DNA of 64,000 bases from Pseudarthrobacter sp. NamE2 (GTDB lineage: Bacteria > Actinomycetota > Actinomycetes > Actinomycetales > Micrococcaceae), in assembly GCF_005796205.1 (NCBI RefSeq), contig NZ_VAHN01000002.1:62001-126000 (forward strand). The letters run 5' to 3'. The stretch's first letter is position 1. Each line of letters begins with the position of its first letter. Below are positions 8,531-17,347 of this stretch, one piece after another. The notes under the pieces were generated by a model. It had not been told where the DNA came from, searched no databases, and worked only from the letters and a program-made list of their open reading frames with translations. The translations under genes were made by a program, and so were the position numbers.

Positions 8531-8603
8531 AGGGTAGTGGCGCAATTGGTAGCGCAGCGGTCTCCAAAACCGCAGGTTGCAGGTTCGAGTCCTGTCTGCC
8601 CTG
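8531..8603 (+). tRNA. trnW: tRNA-Trp (anticodon CCA)
   Basis: 73 bases folding as a cloverleaf. Acceptor arms AGGGTAG (8531–8537) and CTGCCCT (8596–8602) with one T·G pair, D-arm GCGC/GCGC around the AATTGGTA loop, anticodon loop with CTCCAAA, and T-arm GCAGG-TTCGAGT-CCTGT. Discriminator base G at 8603; CCA is not encoded (CGC follows). tRNA-Trp directly before secE–nusG is a conserved order in many bacteria. Confidence 0.95.
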
Positions 8604-8685
8604 CGCAAGCTGTCCCGGGCACAAATCCGGGGCAAGCGCAGCAACCATGGTTCTGATCAGAGCCGGGTAATCCAGCATTGCAAAG

Positions 8686-8970
8686 ATGAGCGAGGACCAG
8701 GTGACCGAAACAGCTGCCAGCAGCTCCAAGGGCCGCCCAGCTAAGAAGGACGCCAAGGCAAGCATCTTCGCCCGCATTGCGCTCTTCATCCGCCAAATCA
8801 TCGGCGAACTGAAGAAGGTTGTTGCACCAACCCGCAAGGAACTGATCAATTACACGATCGTGGTGCTGGTGTTCGTGGCCATCATGATGGTCATCGTCAG
8901 CCTGCTGGATATCGGTTTCGGAACCGCTGTCGGCTGGATCTTCGGCGGTACCGGCTCCACGGACAGCTAA
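8686..8970 (+). CDS. secE: Preprotein translocase subunit SecE
   Basis: 94 residues. A polar N-terminus is followed by the conserved amphipathic helix and hinge (GELKKVVAPTRKELINYT) and a single C-terminal TM helix (IVVLVFVAIMMVIVSLLDIG). SecE clamps SecY in the SecYEG channel of the cytoplasmic membrane. The single-TM form is standard for actinobacteria. It sits 82 bases after tRNA-Trp and 113 bases before nusG, and is probably co-transcribed with both. Confidence 0.95.
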   Translation: MSEDQVTETAASSSKGRPAKKDAKASIFARIALFIRQIIGELKKVVAPTRKELINYTIVVLVFVAIMMVIVSLLDIGFGTAVGWIFGGTGSTDS

Positions 8971-9083
8971 GGCTGCACGGTCCGCAGGCTGCGCGCTTCC
9001 CCGGGAAACCGGAGGCAAGCGCCGGTGTGCGGAATTGCGCCATTTAAATAGGCATGTTAGGCAATGAGGAAGCAGGAGACCAA

Positions 9084-9887
9084 GTGTCTGAGCAGGAGCT
9101 CGGGGTAACCGAGACTGAGCTGGAAGAGTCCGCGGACATCACGGCAGAAGCCGGCGACGAGTCTGGGGTTGAGTCCTCCGCGCCCGAATCCGGGGACGCC
9201 TTCTCCGACGCCGCAGCTGCTGAAGGGGACGCCGGCGACGATCAGTCCGATGATGCCCTCGCCGCTGCCGCCGCCGCCACGGCTGCCGATCCCGCCGAGG
9301 AATTCAAGGCCAAGCTGCGCCGCCAGGAAGGTGACTGGTACGTCATCCACTCCTACGCCGGCTACGAAAACCGCGTGAAGGCCAACCTCGAAACCCGCAT
9401 CCAGACCCTGGACATGGAAGATTACATCTTCGAAATCCAGGTGCCCATGGAAGAAGTGGTTGAGATCAAGAACGCCCAGCGCAAGATCATCAACCGCGTC
9501 CGCATCCCCGGCTACGTCCTTGTCCGCATGGACCTGACCGACGCCTCCTGGGGCGCGGTCCGCCACACCCCGGGCGTGACCGGCTTCGTGGGCAACGCCC
9601 ACAACCCCGTGCCGCTGCGCCTGGACGAGGTCTTCTCCATGCTGGCCCCGGTCTTCGAAGAGGAGCAGGCCGAGAAGGGCAAGCCGGTCAACAAGCAGAA
9701 CCAGGCTCCCGTGGCTGTCGACTTCGAGGTCGGAGAGTCCGTCATCGTCAAGGAAGGCCCGTTCGAAACCCTTCCGGCCACGATCTCCGAGATCAAGCCC
9801 GAGTCCCAGACCCTCGTGGTTTTGGTTTCCATCTTCGAACGCGAGACGCCGGTTACCCTGGCGTTCAACCAGGTCACCAAGATCTGA
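9084..9887 (+). CDS. nusG: Transcription termination/antitermination factor NusG
   Basis: 267 residues from GTG 9084, which has AGGAG six bases upstream; an ATG ten codons earlier (9054) lacks such a site. Residues 1–80 are acidic and Ala/Glu-rich, an extension typical of actinobacterial NusG. The NGN domain starts at [19 protein letters not shown], and a C-terminal KOW domain contains [20 protein letters not shown]. NusG binds the RNA polymerase clamp and couples transcription to translation or Rho. Next in order come rplK and rplA, as in most bacteria. Confidence 0.95.
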   Translation: MSEQELGVTETELEESADITAEAGDESGVESSAPESGDAFSDAAAAEGDAGDDQSDDALAAAAAATAADPAEEFKAKLRRQEGDWYVIHSYAGYENRVKANLETRIQTLDMEDYIFEIQVPMEEVVEIKNAQRKIINRVRIPGYVLVRMDLTDASWGAVRHTPGVTGFVGNAHNPVPLRLDEVFSMLAPVFEEEQAEKGKPVNKQNQAPVAVDFEVGESVIVKEGPFETLPATISEIKPESQTLVVLVSIFERETPVTLAFNQVTKI

Positions 9888-10015
9888 CAACCCTAAATTT
9901 CGTCCCGGTGCCGCCCGCTTAGCGGTGCCGGAACGGCCGGCCGCCTTGCCATGGCGGCCAAAAACCTGAGGCACGCTCCTGTGTCCCAGGACGTTATTGA
10001 GAGAAGGACCCTACA

Positions 10016-10447
10016 TTGGCTCCCAAGAAGAAGGTCACCGGCCTCATCAAGCTGCAGATCCAGGCAGGTGCCGCTAACCCGGCTCCGCCGATCGGTCCTG
10101 CGCTTGGCCAGCACGGTGTCAACATCATGGAATTCTGCAAGGCGTACAACGCTGCGACGGAAGCCCAGCGCGGAAACGTCATCCCCGTGGAAATCACGGT
10201 CTACGAGGACCGCTCCTTCACGTTCATCACCAAGACCCCGCCGGCTGCAGAGCTCATCAAGAAGGCTGCAGGCGTCGCCAAGGGTTCGGCCACCCCGCAC
10301 ACCGTCAAGGTTGCAAAGCTGACCCAGGCCCAGGTCAACGAGATCGCCTCCACCAAGATGGAAGACCTCAACGCCACCAGCCTGGAAGGCGCAGCCAAGA
10401 TCATCGCCGGCACCGCCCGCTCCATGGGCATCACCGTCGAGGGCTAA
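10016..10447 (+). CDS. rplK: 50S ribosomal protein L11
   Basis: 143 residues. Starts at TTG 10016 with GAGAAGGA upstream; no ATG/GTG fits the family N-terminus ([20 protein letters not shown]). Contains the conserved [20 protein letters not shown] motif (as [16 protein letters not shown]) and the C-terminal rRNA-binding domain ending [11 protein letters not shown]11 binds the GTPase-associated region of 23S rRNA and is needed for RelA activation and thiostrepton action. Followed by rplA after a 178-base GC-rich gap. Confidence 0.97.
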
Positions 10448-10625
10448 CACCCCCGCAGCCTTCCGGAGTCGGATGCATGGCGACGACGGGCGGCACCGCC
10501 GGGAAACCGGTACTACAGAAAATTGAAATGTCGGGCACCGGGCCGCATAACGAGACCGGGACCCCGACTGTGGCAGGGCCCAGCGCGGTCCGCAGACCAC
10601 AACTGCACAAGGAGAAATAAGCAGC

Positions 10626-11333
10626 ATGGCAAAGCGCAGCAAAGCATATGAGGCAGCAGCCGCCAAGATCGAGACGGGCAAGTTCTACGCCCCGTTCGAG
10701 GCAGTAACGCTCGCCAAGGACACCAACCCGTCCAAGTTCGACGCCACCGTTGAGGTTGCCTTCCGCCTCGGCGTCGACCCCCGCAAGGCTGACCAGATGG
10801 TCCGCGGCACCGTCAACCTGCCCCACGGCACCGGTAAGACCGCCCGCGTCCTGGTTTTCGCCACGGGTGACAAGGCTGAAGCAGCACTCGCTGCCGGCGC
10901 CGACTTTGTTGGTTCCGATGACTTGATCGAGAAGATCGCCGGCGGCTGGACCGACTTCGACGCCGCCGTCGCCACCCCTGACCTCATGGGCAAGGTTGGC
11001 CGCCTCGGTAAGGTCCTGGGCCCCCGCAACCTTATGCCGAACCCGAAGACGGGCACCGTGACCCCCGACGTCACCAAGGCCGTCAACGACATCAAGGGTG
11101 GAAAGATCGACTTCCGCGTCGACAAGCACTCCAACCTGCACTTCATCATCGGCAAGGTTTCGTTCGACGCCGCCAAGCTGGCCGAGAACTACGCAGCCGC
11201 ACTGGAAGAGGTTCTTCGCCTGAAGCCTTCCGCTGCCAAGGGCCGCTACATCCAGAAGGCAACCGTTGCCACCACCTTCGGTCCCGGCATCTCGGTTGAC
11301 CCCAACGTCACCAAGGTGCTCATCGAGGCGTAA
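10626..11333 (+). CDS. rplA: 50S ribosomal protein L1
   Basis: 235 residues, normal length. Conserved [20 protein letters not shown] signature, then [10 protein letters not shown]1 builds the mobile stalk at the E site and, in many bacteria, represses translation of its own L11–L1 mRNA. A good AAGGAGAA Shine–Dalgarno lies eight to nine bases before ATG. The 178-base gap before it may hold a control structure, but I cannot assign an L1 site with confidence. A strong terminator follows within 50 bases. Confidence 0.97.
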   Translation: MAKRSKAYEAAAAKIETGKFYAPFEAVTLAKDTNPSKFDATVEVAFRLGVDPRKADQMVRGTVNLPHGTGKTARVLVFATGDKAEAALAAGADFVGSDDLIEKIAGGWTDFDAAVATPDLMGKVGRLGKVLGPRNLMPNPKTGTVTPDVTKAVNDIKGGKIDFRVDKHSNLHFIIGKVSFDAAKLAENYAAALEEVLRLKPSAAKGRYIQKATVATTFGPGISVDPNVTKVLIEA

Positions 11334-11378
11334 GTCCTCTTGAAGCCCCGTCCCGGAGTGATCCGGGGCAGCTGAAAA

Positions 11379-11406
11379 CCGCCCGGCCCCGTGCCGGGCG
11401 GTTTTT
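11379..11406 (+). terminator. Rho-independent terminator after rplA
   Basis: 9-bp stem CCGCCCGGC / GCCGGGCGG with a CCCGT loop, followed by TTTTT. Closes the secE–nusG–rplK–rplA transcript. Confidence 0.85.
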
Positions 11407-11443
11407 GCTTAACTTGGTTTCAGCCTCTGCCTAAGCTGGGGAA

Positions 11444-12616
11444 ATGGCCGACAAGGAGCCCCTTCAACCATCAGGTGCTCCCGCGCCTGGCGCCCTGGCA
11501 ATTACCCGCGTCGCCGTTCCCCCGGCAGAGCCAAGGCATGGCGAACCCGTGCCTGGCACCGGAACCCCGCCTGCCGCCGTCGTGCCAGTTCCGGACTTTG
11601 CCGCCTGCCAGGCCATGCGCGAGGAACACGAACTCGCACTCTGGGGCAACCTGGACCGGTGCCTTACCCTGGCTGAGGCGCTCGAATACTGGCGGGGCAC
11701 CGGCTACGAAGAACGGCACCTGTTCCTCGCCAGGCTCAACGGGCAGCCCGTGGGGCTGTGCTCGGTCACCCTGCCCCTGAGGGAAAACACCGCAACGGCC
11801 GGCATCGATGTCCTGGTTGACCCGCCGTGCCGCCGCAGGGGATACGGCCGCGCACTCCTGGAACATGCAGAGTCCCTCGCCCGGGGCCGCGGCCGCACGT
11901 CCCTCGATGCGTATCACGAGGTGCCGCTCGCACTCGTGCAGCCGGGCTCCGTCATGGTTCCCGCCAAGTCCGGCGCAGGCGGGCTCCCGCTCAACGACCT
12001 GGCAACGGCTTTTGCCATGGCCGCCGGATACGAGCTGGAGCAGGTGGAACGTTCCAGCATGCTGGCCCTTCCGGTCCCGCCGGACCTGCTGGCCGGGCTG
12101 GAAGCGGATGCGCTGGCGAAGGCGGGAGATTACGAGTTGATTGGCTGGGACGAGGAATGTCCCGCGGACCTGGTGGCAGGCTATGCGGAACTAAAGGCCC
12201 GCATGAGCGAAGACGTTCCCACGGCAGGGCTCGACTGGGAACGGGAAGCCTGGGATCCAGCGCGGGTGCGGCAGGAGGAGCAGGTGATGGTCCGCAGCGG
12301 AGTACAGTCCGTGGTGGCCGCGGCCCTGCACAGGGACACCCGCGAACTGGTTGGCTATACCGTCCTGAACTGGCGCCCGGCGGTTCCCGCGTCGATCGCC
12401 CAGCAGGACACCCTGGTAACGGGGGAGCACCGCGGACACCGCCTTGGCATGCTCATTAAGCTGGCCAACCTGCGGCGTGCCCAGGCCCGGTGGCCGGTGG
12501 CGCGTTCGATATTGACGTGGAACGCGAGCGAAAACCAGCATATGCTGGCGATTAATACCGCGCTTGGATTCAAACCCGCAGGCTATGAGGGTGAGTGGCA
12601 GAAACGGCTGGGATGA
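11444..12616 (+). CDS. Tandem-domain GNAT N-acetyltransferase, paralogue 1
   Basis: 390 residues. Two GNAT modules: the first shows an acetyl-CoA motif A at VDPPCRRRGYGRALLEHAE (about residue 125–145), the second TLVTGEHRGHRLGMLIKLAN (about 325–345) followed by WNASENQHMLAINTALGFKP. Double-GNAT proteins of this layout occur in actinobacteria, and mycothiol synthase MshD is one relative by architecture; I cannot assign a substrate. The next gene encodes a second protein of the same architecture and overlaps this stop. The pair is inserted between rplA and the L10 operon leader. Confidence 0.75.
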   Translation: MADKEPLQPSGAPAPGALAITRVAVPPAEPRHGEPVPGTGTPPAAVVPVPDFAACQAMREEHELALWGNLDRCLTLAEALEYWRGTGYEERHLFLARLNGQPVGLCSVTLPLRENTATAGIDVLVDPPCRRRGYGRALLEHAESLARGRGRTSLDAYHEVPLALVQPGSVMVPAKSGAGGLPLNDLATAFAMAAGYELEQVERSSMLALPVPPDLLAGLEADALAKAGDYELIGWDEECPADLVAGYAELKARMSEDVPTAGLDWEREAWDPARVRQEEQVMVRSGVQSVVAAALHRDTRELVGYTVLNWRPAVPASIAQQDTLVTGEHRGHRLGMLIKLANLRRAQARWPVARSILTWNASENQHMLAINTALGFKPAGYEGEWQKRLG

Positions 12617-13740
12617 TGCCCGAAATGGACGTGAAGATCGAGCAGCTATGGATTCCCGACTCCCTGGACGCGCCGGACGCAGCCGACTTCCTGGCCGCCG
12701 TCGAGGTGGGGCGTAAGGTCAGGATGCAAACGTGGGGGAGTGACGACCTCGCCTACGGGCCGCTGGAGAAGCTGCTTGAGTTCGAGGACCCTTATGAGCG
12801 GCAGCTCATTTTGGTGGCCAAGGTGGACGGCGAGATCGTCGGCACCGTGGACATCGCGCTGCCCATGACGGACCACCTTGACCTTGCAGAGTTCACGCTG
12901 GACATCCTGCCCGAGTTCCAGCGCCAGGGCGTCGGACGGCGGCTGCTGGAGGCCGCCGAGCACCTTGCCCGCGCTGAAGGCCGCACCATGATCCTGGTGG
13001 ACACCAACCATCCCGGCGCGTCGCTTCACGAGTTTGAAAAGGCCCAGCTGGTGCCAGGTTCGGGGCAGGGGTTCGTGCCACTGGAAAGCCGCGAGGTGGA
13101 GTTCGCGCAAAAGACGGGTTACACCCTCCAGCACATCGAGCAGTTCAGCGCCTGCTCCTTGCCGCTGGACTCCAAGCTGGTAGCCGACCTGCAGGCCGAG
13201 GCGGAGGAGGCCAACAACGGCCGGTACCGGCTGCACCACTGGACCGACCGCTGCCCCGACCGCTGGCTGGAGGCTGTCGCCACCCTCGAGAACCAGGCGG
13301 GCGCCGACGTCGATCCTTCCCTGGACGTGCCGGTGGAGCAGGACATGGTGTTCGACGGCGGCATCCTCCGGGAAGCCGAGGACGTCGCCATTGCGCAAGG
13401 CAGGCGGACGGTTGTCACCGCCGTAGAGCATCTCGCCTCGGGCACCCTGGTGGGACTGACCACCATCACGGTCCTGGCCCACCGGGCGGACGTCGTCTTC
13501 CAGGACGACACCCTGGTCCTGCAGGAGCACCGCGGCAACAAACTGGGGTTGCTGATCAAGGTGGCCAACATGGAACGGCTCTCCGAACAGTTCCCCGATG
13601 CACGCGTGATCTACACCTGGAACGCCCCGGAAAACCGGTACCTGCTGACGGTCAACCAGCAATTGGGTTTCCGCACGGCAGGCGTCACAGGGATCTGGCA
13701 GAAAGAGCTGCCCAAGCTGCATACGCGGAGCAGCGGCTGA
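12613..13740 (+). CDS. Tandem-domain GNAT N-acetyltransferase, paralogue 2
   Basis: About 375 residues from ATG 12613, which overlaps the upstream TGA as ATGA; ATGs at 12616 and 12625 are alternatives and no clear Shine–Dalgarno decides. Motif A of module 1 is ILPEFQRQGVGRRLLEAAEH. Module 2 has TLVLQEHRGNKLGLLIKVAN followed by YTWNAPENRYLLTVNQQLGF, very close to paralogue 1 (TLVTGEHRGHRLGMLIKLAN). The two genes are a tandem duplication, probably co-translated. Substrate unknown. Confidence 0.75.
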   Translation: MMPEMDVKIEQLWIPDSLDAPDAADFLAAVEVGRKVRMQTWGSDDLAYGPLEKLLEFEDPYERQLILVAKVDGEIVGTVDIALPMTDHLDLAEFTLDILPEFQRQGVGRRLLEAAEHLARAEGRTMILVDTNHPGASLHEFEKAQLVPGSGQGFVPLESREVEFAQKTGYTLQHIEQFSACSLPLDSKLVADLQAEAEEANNGRYRLHHWTDRCPDRWLEAVATLENQAGADVDPSLDVPVEQDMVFDGGILREAEDVAIAQGRRTVVTAVEHLASGTLVGLTTITVLAHRADVVFQDDTLVLQEHRGNKLGLLIKVANMERLSEQFPDARVIYTWNAPENRYLLTVNQQLGFRTAGVTGIWQKELPKLHTRSSG

Positions 13741-13748
13741 AGCACGAT

Positions 13749-13778
13749 TTGGTGGAGTGCGGGGCCCTCCCGTAGACT
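13749..13778 (+). promoter_or_regulatory. Candidate promoter of the rplJ–rplL operon
   Basis: TTGGTG (13749–13754), 18-base spacer, TAGACT (13773–13778), immediately ahead of the L10-type leader. Assigned by inspection. Confidence 0.55.
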
Positions 13779-13784
13779 GGGATG

Positions 13785-13975
13785 ACCAAAGACCGTCGGT
13801 TAATGGAAATCCACTCTTTCGAACACAGCCCACCTCTGTGGTTGCGCGCGGGAGGCCCAGTGGCTTTCTTGACGAAGGACCCTGACATAGGGCGGCCGGC
13901 GCAGGTGAACGAAGCAAAGCTCCATGGATAACCGTGTTGAGCCAAGCCCCGTGCATCTGCGCGGGGCGTTTTTAG
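13785..13975 (+). promoter_or_regulatory. L10-type ribosomal leader with attenuator (rplJL 5' UTR)
   Basis: The untranslated region ahead of rplJ carries the elements of the bacterial L10 leader: a 5' AAGACCGTCGGTTAATGG arm, then GAAGGACCCTGACATAGGG, GGCCGGCGCAGGTGAACGAA (the L10(L12)4 binding area by family resemblance), and a terminator hairpin at 13946–13972. Excess L10–L12 complex binding the leader would repress rplJL (known of the family). The presence of an intrinsic terminator points to transcription attenuation here (inference). A covariance-model search would settle it. Confidence 0.75.
13946..13972 (+). terminator. Attenuator/terminator hairpin in the rplJ leader
   Basis: 9-bp stem GCCCCGTGC / GCGCGGGGC (one T·G) with an ATCT loop, followed by GTTTTTAGTTTTA. 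It lies 60 bases upstream of the rplJ start, so it must be read through for expression. Confidence 0.75.
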
Positions 13976-14033
13976 TTTTAGCTCACCAGAGCGGGGGCCG
14001 TCGAATACCGGCACTATCCCCGGAAGGAGGGTT

Positions 14034-14615
14034 ATGGCAACGCCTACCAAGGTTTCAGCAGTAGCTGAGATCACTAACGATTTCAACGAATCGAACGCCG
14101 CTGTCCTGACCGAATACCGCGGGCTCACCGTTGCACAGCTCAAGCAGCTGCGTGTTTCTCTCGGCCAGGACACCAAGTTCGCGGTCGTTAAGAACACCCT
14201 GACCGCCATTGCAGCCAAGGAAGCCGGCGTCGAAGCATTCGACGGCCAGCTTGCCGGCCCCACTGCCATCGCGTTCATCAAGGGTGACGCAGTTGCCGCT
14301 GCCAAGAGCCTGACGGATTTTGCCAAGGCCAACAAGCAGCTGGTCATCAAGACCGGTTACTTCGAGGGCAAGGCACTGGACGCCAGCGAGGTTGCCGCAC
14401 TGGCAGCGCTCGAGTCCCGCGAGCTGCAGCTCGCCAAGGTTGCAGGCGTCCTCAAGGCACCCGCCGCCGCAGCTGCACGCATCATTGACGCACTGCGCCT
14501 CAAGCTTGAAGAAGAGAACGGTGCCCCGGCTGCTGCCGAAGCGCCTGCCGCTGAAGAAGCTCCCGCCGCCGAAGCCGAGGCTCCCGCCGAAGCACCTGCA
14601 GCCGAAGAGAACTAA
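14034..14615 (+). CDS. rplJ: 50S ribosomal protein L10
   Basis: 193 residues. Conserved N-terminal rRNA-binding domain ([35 protein letters not shown]) and C-terminal helix that carries L7/L12 dimers ([16 protein letters not shown]). About 25 extra Ala/Glu/Pro residues at the C-terminus (repeats of EAPAAEE type) make it longer than E. coli L10 (165). GGAAGGAGG upstream of ATG. Co-transcribed with rplL 77 bases on. Confidence 0.97.
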   Translation: MATPTKVSAVAEITNDFNESNAAVLTEYRGLTVAQLKQLRVSLGQDTKFAVVKNTLTAIAAKEAGVEAFDGQLAGPTAIAFIKGDAVAAAKSLTDFAKANKQLVIKTGYFEGKALDASEVAALAALESRELQLAKVAGVLKAPAAAAARIIDALRLKLEEENGAPAAAEAPAAEEAPAAEAEAPAEAPAAEEN

Positions 14616-14692
14616 TTCTCTCTCCCCAACAAGACTCCGGTGTCCGCCCCGGCCCCGTGCCGCCGGACACCACAACAGGAAGGACGCCTACC

Positions 14693-15070
14693 ATGGCGAA
14701 GCTCAGCAACGAAGAGCTCATTGAAGCTTTCAAGGAACTGACCATCATCGAGCTCTCCGAGTTCGTCAAGCTCTTCGAAGAGACCTTCGAAGTCACCGCT
14801 GCTGCTGTCGCAGTTGCCGGCCCCGCTGCCGGCGGTGCCGCTGAAGAGGTTGAAGAGAAGACCGACTTCGATGTCATCCTCGAAGCTGCCGGTGACAAGA
14901 AGATCGCAGTCATCAAGGAAGTTCGCGCCATCACCTCCCTCGGCCTCAAGGAAGCCAAGGACCTGGTTGACGGTGCCCCCAAGGCTGTCCTCGAAGGTGC
15001 CAACAAGGAAGCCGCCGAGAAGGCCAAGGAGCAGCTCGAGGCTGCAGGCGCTACCGTTACCCTCAAGTAA
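14693..15070 (+). CDS. rplL: 50S ribosomal protein L7/L12
   Basis: 125 residues from ATG 14693 ([20 protein letters not shown]), preceded by AGGAAGGA. N-terminal dimerisation helices, an Ala/Gly hinge ([14 protein letters not shown]), and the C-terminal factor-binding domain ([31 protein letters not shown]). Forms the multimeric stalk that recruits elongation factors. Terminator follows directly. Confidence 0.98.
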   Translation: MAKLSNEELIEAFKELTIIELSEFVKLFEETFEVTAAAVAVAGPAAGGAAEEVEEKTDFDVILEAAGDKKIAVIKEVRAITSLGLKEAKDLVDGAPKAVLEGANKEAAEKAKEQLEAAGATVTLK

Positions 15071-15086
15071 CAGCGCATTCTTTCGG

Positions 15087-15120
15087 AAAACCCCGTCCAC
15101 TCCGGTGGGCGGGGTTTTCT
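15087..15120 (+). terminator. Rho-independent terminator after rplL
   Basis: 14-bp stem AAAACCCCGTCCAC / GTGGGCGGGGTTTT with a TCCG loop; the A/T ends let it work on both strands. Confidence 0.85.
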
Positions 15121-15145
15121 GCGTCCCGGCCCAAGTAGGTAGCGG

Positions 15146-15180
15146 CAACTGCCGTTTTGGAGCCTCAAAATGACAGTTGG
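15146..15180. repeat. Imperfect inverted repeat between convergent rplL and ybaK-like gene
   Basis: CAACTGCCGTTTTGGAG at 15146–15162 faces TCAAAATGACAGTTG at 15165–15179, matching at 13 of 15 positions and with a 2-base centre. It is separate from the rplL terminator and has no T-tract. Confidence 0.55.
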
Positions 15181-15184
15181 CGAG

Positions 15185-15682
15185 CTAGTTTGGGTCGGAG
15201 ATGTCCGCCACCACTGCGTCGAGGGCGGCGGTGAGGGCGTCCGCGTCCACGAAGGCGCTGTAGCCGTGGGCTCCGGCGCCCATGGAGATCCGCCGGCCGG
15301 TGATGGTGGCATCCGCATAGACGGGCCATGGGTTGCTGCTTCCAAGCGGCGTGATGGTCCCGCGTTCGTAGCCGGTCGCTTCCCGCGCCACTTCCGGCGG
15401 CGGCAGCGAGAGTTTGTTGACGCCCACCAGGGTCCGCAGTTTCGGCCAGGAGATCTGCCGGTCGCCGGGAATCAGGGCGAACAGGAACGTCCCGTCCTTG
15501 TGCTTGACCACCAGTGACTTGACGACGTCCGCGGGGCTGATGCCCAGGATGCCGGCCGCTTCCTCAAGGCTCCTGGCAGCGGGCCTTTCCACCACTTCGA
15601 CATGCAGGCCGCGGGCTGCGGCGTCGGCCAGGAAACGCTCCTGCCCGACGCCGGCCGTTCCGTTCGCAGCTGCGCCCGCCAT
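15185..15682 (-). CDS. YbaK/EbsC-family aminoacyl-tRNA deacylase
   Basis: 165 residues from ATG 15682, which shares one base with the thiolase stop (TGATG), so the two genes are coupled. YbaK features: ISPADVVKSLVVKHKDGTFL with the conserved lysines, a GDRQISWPKLR stretch, PLGSSNPWPVYAD, and MGAGAHGYSAFVD near the C-terminus. Family members hydrolyse mischarged tRNA (for example Cys-tRNA-Pro) in trans; the exact specificity is unknown. Translation quality control next to ribosomal genes is fitting, though the operon partner is a thiolase. Confidence 0.8.
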   Translation of the reverse strand: MAGAAANGTAGVGQERFLADAAARGLHVEVVERPAARSLEEAAGILGISPADVVKSLVVKHKDGTFLFALIPGDRQISWPKLRTLVGVNKLSLPPPEVAREATGYERGTITPLGSSNPWPVYADATITGRRISMGAGAHGYSAFVDADALTAALDAVVADISDPN

Positions 15683-16881
15683 CAGTCGCGGTACAGCAGG
15701 AGGGCCTCGCCCTGCCCGCCGCCTCCGCACAGGGACACGGCAGCCTTGCCCGTTCCGCGGCGCCTGAGTTCGTGGGCCGCGTGTGCTGCCAGCCGGGCAC
15801 CGGAGGCACCGATCGGGTGTCCGAGGGCGATGGCCCCGCCGTGGATGTTGCACTTCTCCAGCGGATAGTCCAGGTCCTTGAGGGACTGGACGGCCACTGA
15901 TCCGAAGGCTTCATTGATTTCAACGAAGTCGAGGTCAGCCACCGTCCAGCCGGCCTTGCCCAAGGCGTTCATGATGGCGTTCGAGGGCTGCGAGTGCAGG
16001 GAGTTGTCAGGTCCGGCAACCTGACCGGGCTTTCCCACCACTGCGAGATACTCCAGGCCGTGTTCCTCCGCGTAGCCACGGGAGGACAGCACCAGGGCCG
16101 CGGCTCCGTCGGACAGGGGAGAGGAGTTACCGGCGGTGATGGTGCCGTCCGTGACGAAGGCCGCCCGGAGGCCCGCGAGCGACTCTATGGACGCGTTGGG
16201 CCGGATGCCCTCATCAGTGTCCACCACGATCGGATCGCCCTTGCGCTGCTTCACGCTGATGGGGACGATCTCGTCGTCGAACGTTCCGTTCTTGGCGGCC
16301 AGCGCAGCCCTCTGGTGCGACTGCGCCGCCACGTTGTCCTGGGACGTCCGGTCGATGCCCAGCGTGAGGTTCCGGGATTCGGTGGACAGGCCCATGGACT
16401 GGCCGTCGAAGGCGTCGGTCAGTCCATCTTGGGCGGCGGCGTCCAGCGCCTGGATGGAACCGTATGTCCAGCCCTGCCGCGAGCCGGGGAGCAGGTGGGG
16501 CGCGCGGGTCATCGACTCCTGGCCGCCGGCCACTATCACATTTGCCTCGCCTGCCCGGATCATCCGGGCAGCGTCAATCACCGCTGTCAGGCCGGACAGG
16601 CACACCTTATTGACGGTTACCGCCGGTACATTCCAGCCGATACCGGCGCCGATTGAGCTCTGCCGCGCCGGGTTCTGGCCGGCGCCCGCCTGCAGCACCT
16701 GGCCCATGATCACCGCTTCGACGTCCGCCGCGTCCACACCGCTGGCGTCCAGCGCGGCCGTGATGGCGTGCGCGCCCAGGTCCACCGCTGTGAAACTCGC
16801 CAGCTGGCCGTTGATGCGGCCTGTCGGCGTCCGCGCCGCTGCGAGGATAACAACGTCGCTGTTGTCAGGAGAGTTGCCCAT
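15682..16881 (-). CDS. Acetyl-CoA C-acetyltransferase (thiolase)
   Basis: 399 residues, usual thiolase length. Active-site Cys94 in VNKVCLSGLTA, His355 in ALGHPIGASGAR, and second Cys385 in SLCGGGGQGEALL, plus the acyl-CoA loop GGQESMTRAPHLLPG. Condenses two acetyl-CoA to acetoacetyl-CoA, or runs in reverse in beta-oxidation. The complete catalytic set suggests an active biosynthetic-type thiolase. Start at ATG 16881 (MGNSPDNSDVVILAAARTP). Confidence 0.92.
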   Translation of the reverse strand: MGNSPDNSDVVILAAARTPTGRINGQLASFTAVDLGAHAITAALDASGVDAADVEAVIMGQVLQAGAGQNPARQSSIGAGIGWNVPAVTVNKVCLSGLTAVIDAARMIRAGEANVIVAGGQESMTRAPHLLPGSRQGWTYGSIQALDAAAQDGLTDAFDGQSMGLSTESRNLTLGIDRTSQDNVAAQSHQRAALAAKNGTFDDEIVPISVKQRKGDPIVVDTDEGIRPNASIESLAGLRAAFVTDGTITAGNSSPLSDGAAALVLSSRGYAEEHGLEYLAVVGKPGQVAGPDNSLHSQPSNAIMNALGKAGWTVADLDFVEINEAFGSVAVQSLKDLDYPLEKCNIHGGAIALGHPIGASGARLAAHAAHELRRRGTGKAAVSLCGGGGQGEALLLYRD

Positions 16882-17080
16882 GGTTGTCTCTTCCGCTCCG
16901 ATCCGATGTAGGCACCAAGGGTATCGTGACCCGGGTCACCTAACTATTCAAACGTCCCAGCCTGTGCAGGCATTCCTGCTCAGCGGAGGTTCAGTCATCA
17001 TTGCGGGGAGCGCGACGGCGGCGCGGAGGAAGGGCGCACGGCGGAACTTTTGCAGGACCCGGCAGCGTCAAAACAGGTGC

Positions 17081-17109
17081 TTGCATTCCGGGCGGATGTG
17101 GGGTAGACA
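17081..17109 (+). promoter_or_regulatory. Candidate rpoB promoter
   Basis: TTGCAT (17081–17086), 17-base spacer, TAGACA (17104–17109). Would give an untranslated leader of about 230 bases. Confidence 0.5.
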
Positions 17110-17166
17110 CGTAGGCGGTTTTGCCGTATCGTAGATATTTGCGTCTTCCCTGTTTACCTTCAGCCT

Positions 17167-17177
17167 TCATATAGCGG
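17167..17177 (+). repeat. TCATATAGCGG motif, rpoB leader copy 1
   Basis: Exact 11-base motif also found at 17249–17259 and, ahead of rpoA, at 48349–48359. Function unknown. Confidence 0.5.
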
Positions 17178-17248
17178 TGGGCTTCGCCTGGCAGCTGGCA
17201 ATCAACGTGCCGTAACAACGTCACAGCATAGCCGGTACAGGTCCCGGG

Positions 17249-17259
17249 TCATATAGCGG
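17249..17259 (+). repeat. TCATATAGCGG motif, rpoB leader copy 2
   Basis: Second exact copy, 82 bases after the first and about 90 bases before the rpoB start. Confidence 0.5.
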
Positions 17260-17347
17260 AACCGGATGGTAGCGCTGCGGAGTATCTCCGCAGGGTGCAC
17301 AGCGGGGGAGATCTGAAAACGCCTGAAGGTCTGTGGAAGGATCCCTC

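Larger units (their letters stand above)
16882..17347. other. Intergenic region and long leader upstream of rpoB
   Basis: 466 bases with no convincing gene. Holds the rpoB promoter candidate at 17081–17109, an AT-rich stretch (TATCGTAGATATTTGCG, about 17125–17141), and two exact copies of TCATATAGCGG (17167–17177 and 17249–17259). The start-proximal part has a small hairpin GCGGAGTATCTCCGC (about 17277–17291). The divergent thiolase promoter must also lie here but I cannot point to it. Confidence 0.7.

Noticed and set aside
10448..10625. Possible L1-binding translational control site before rplA
   Set aside because: The gap is GC-rich and can fold many ways; I could not match the known L1 target loop with confidence.
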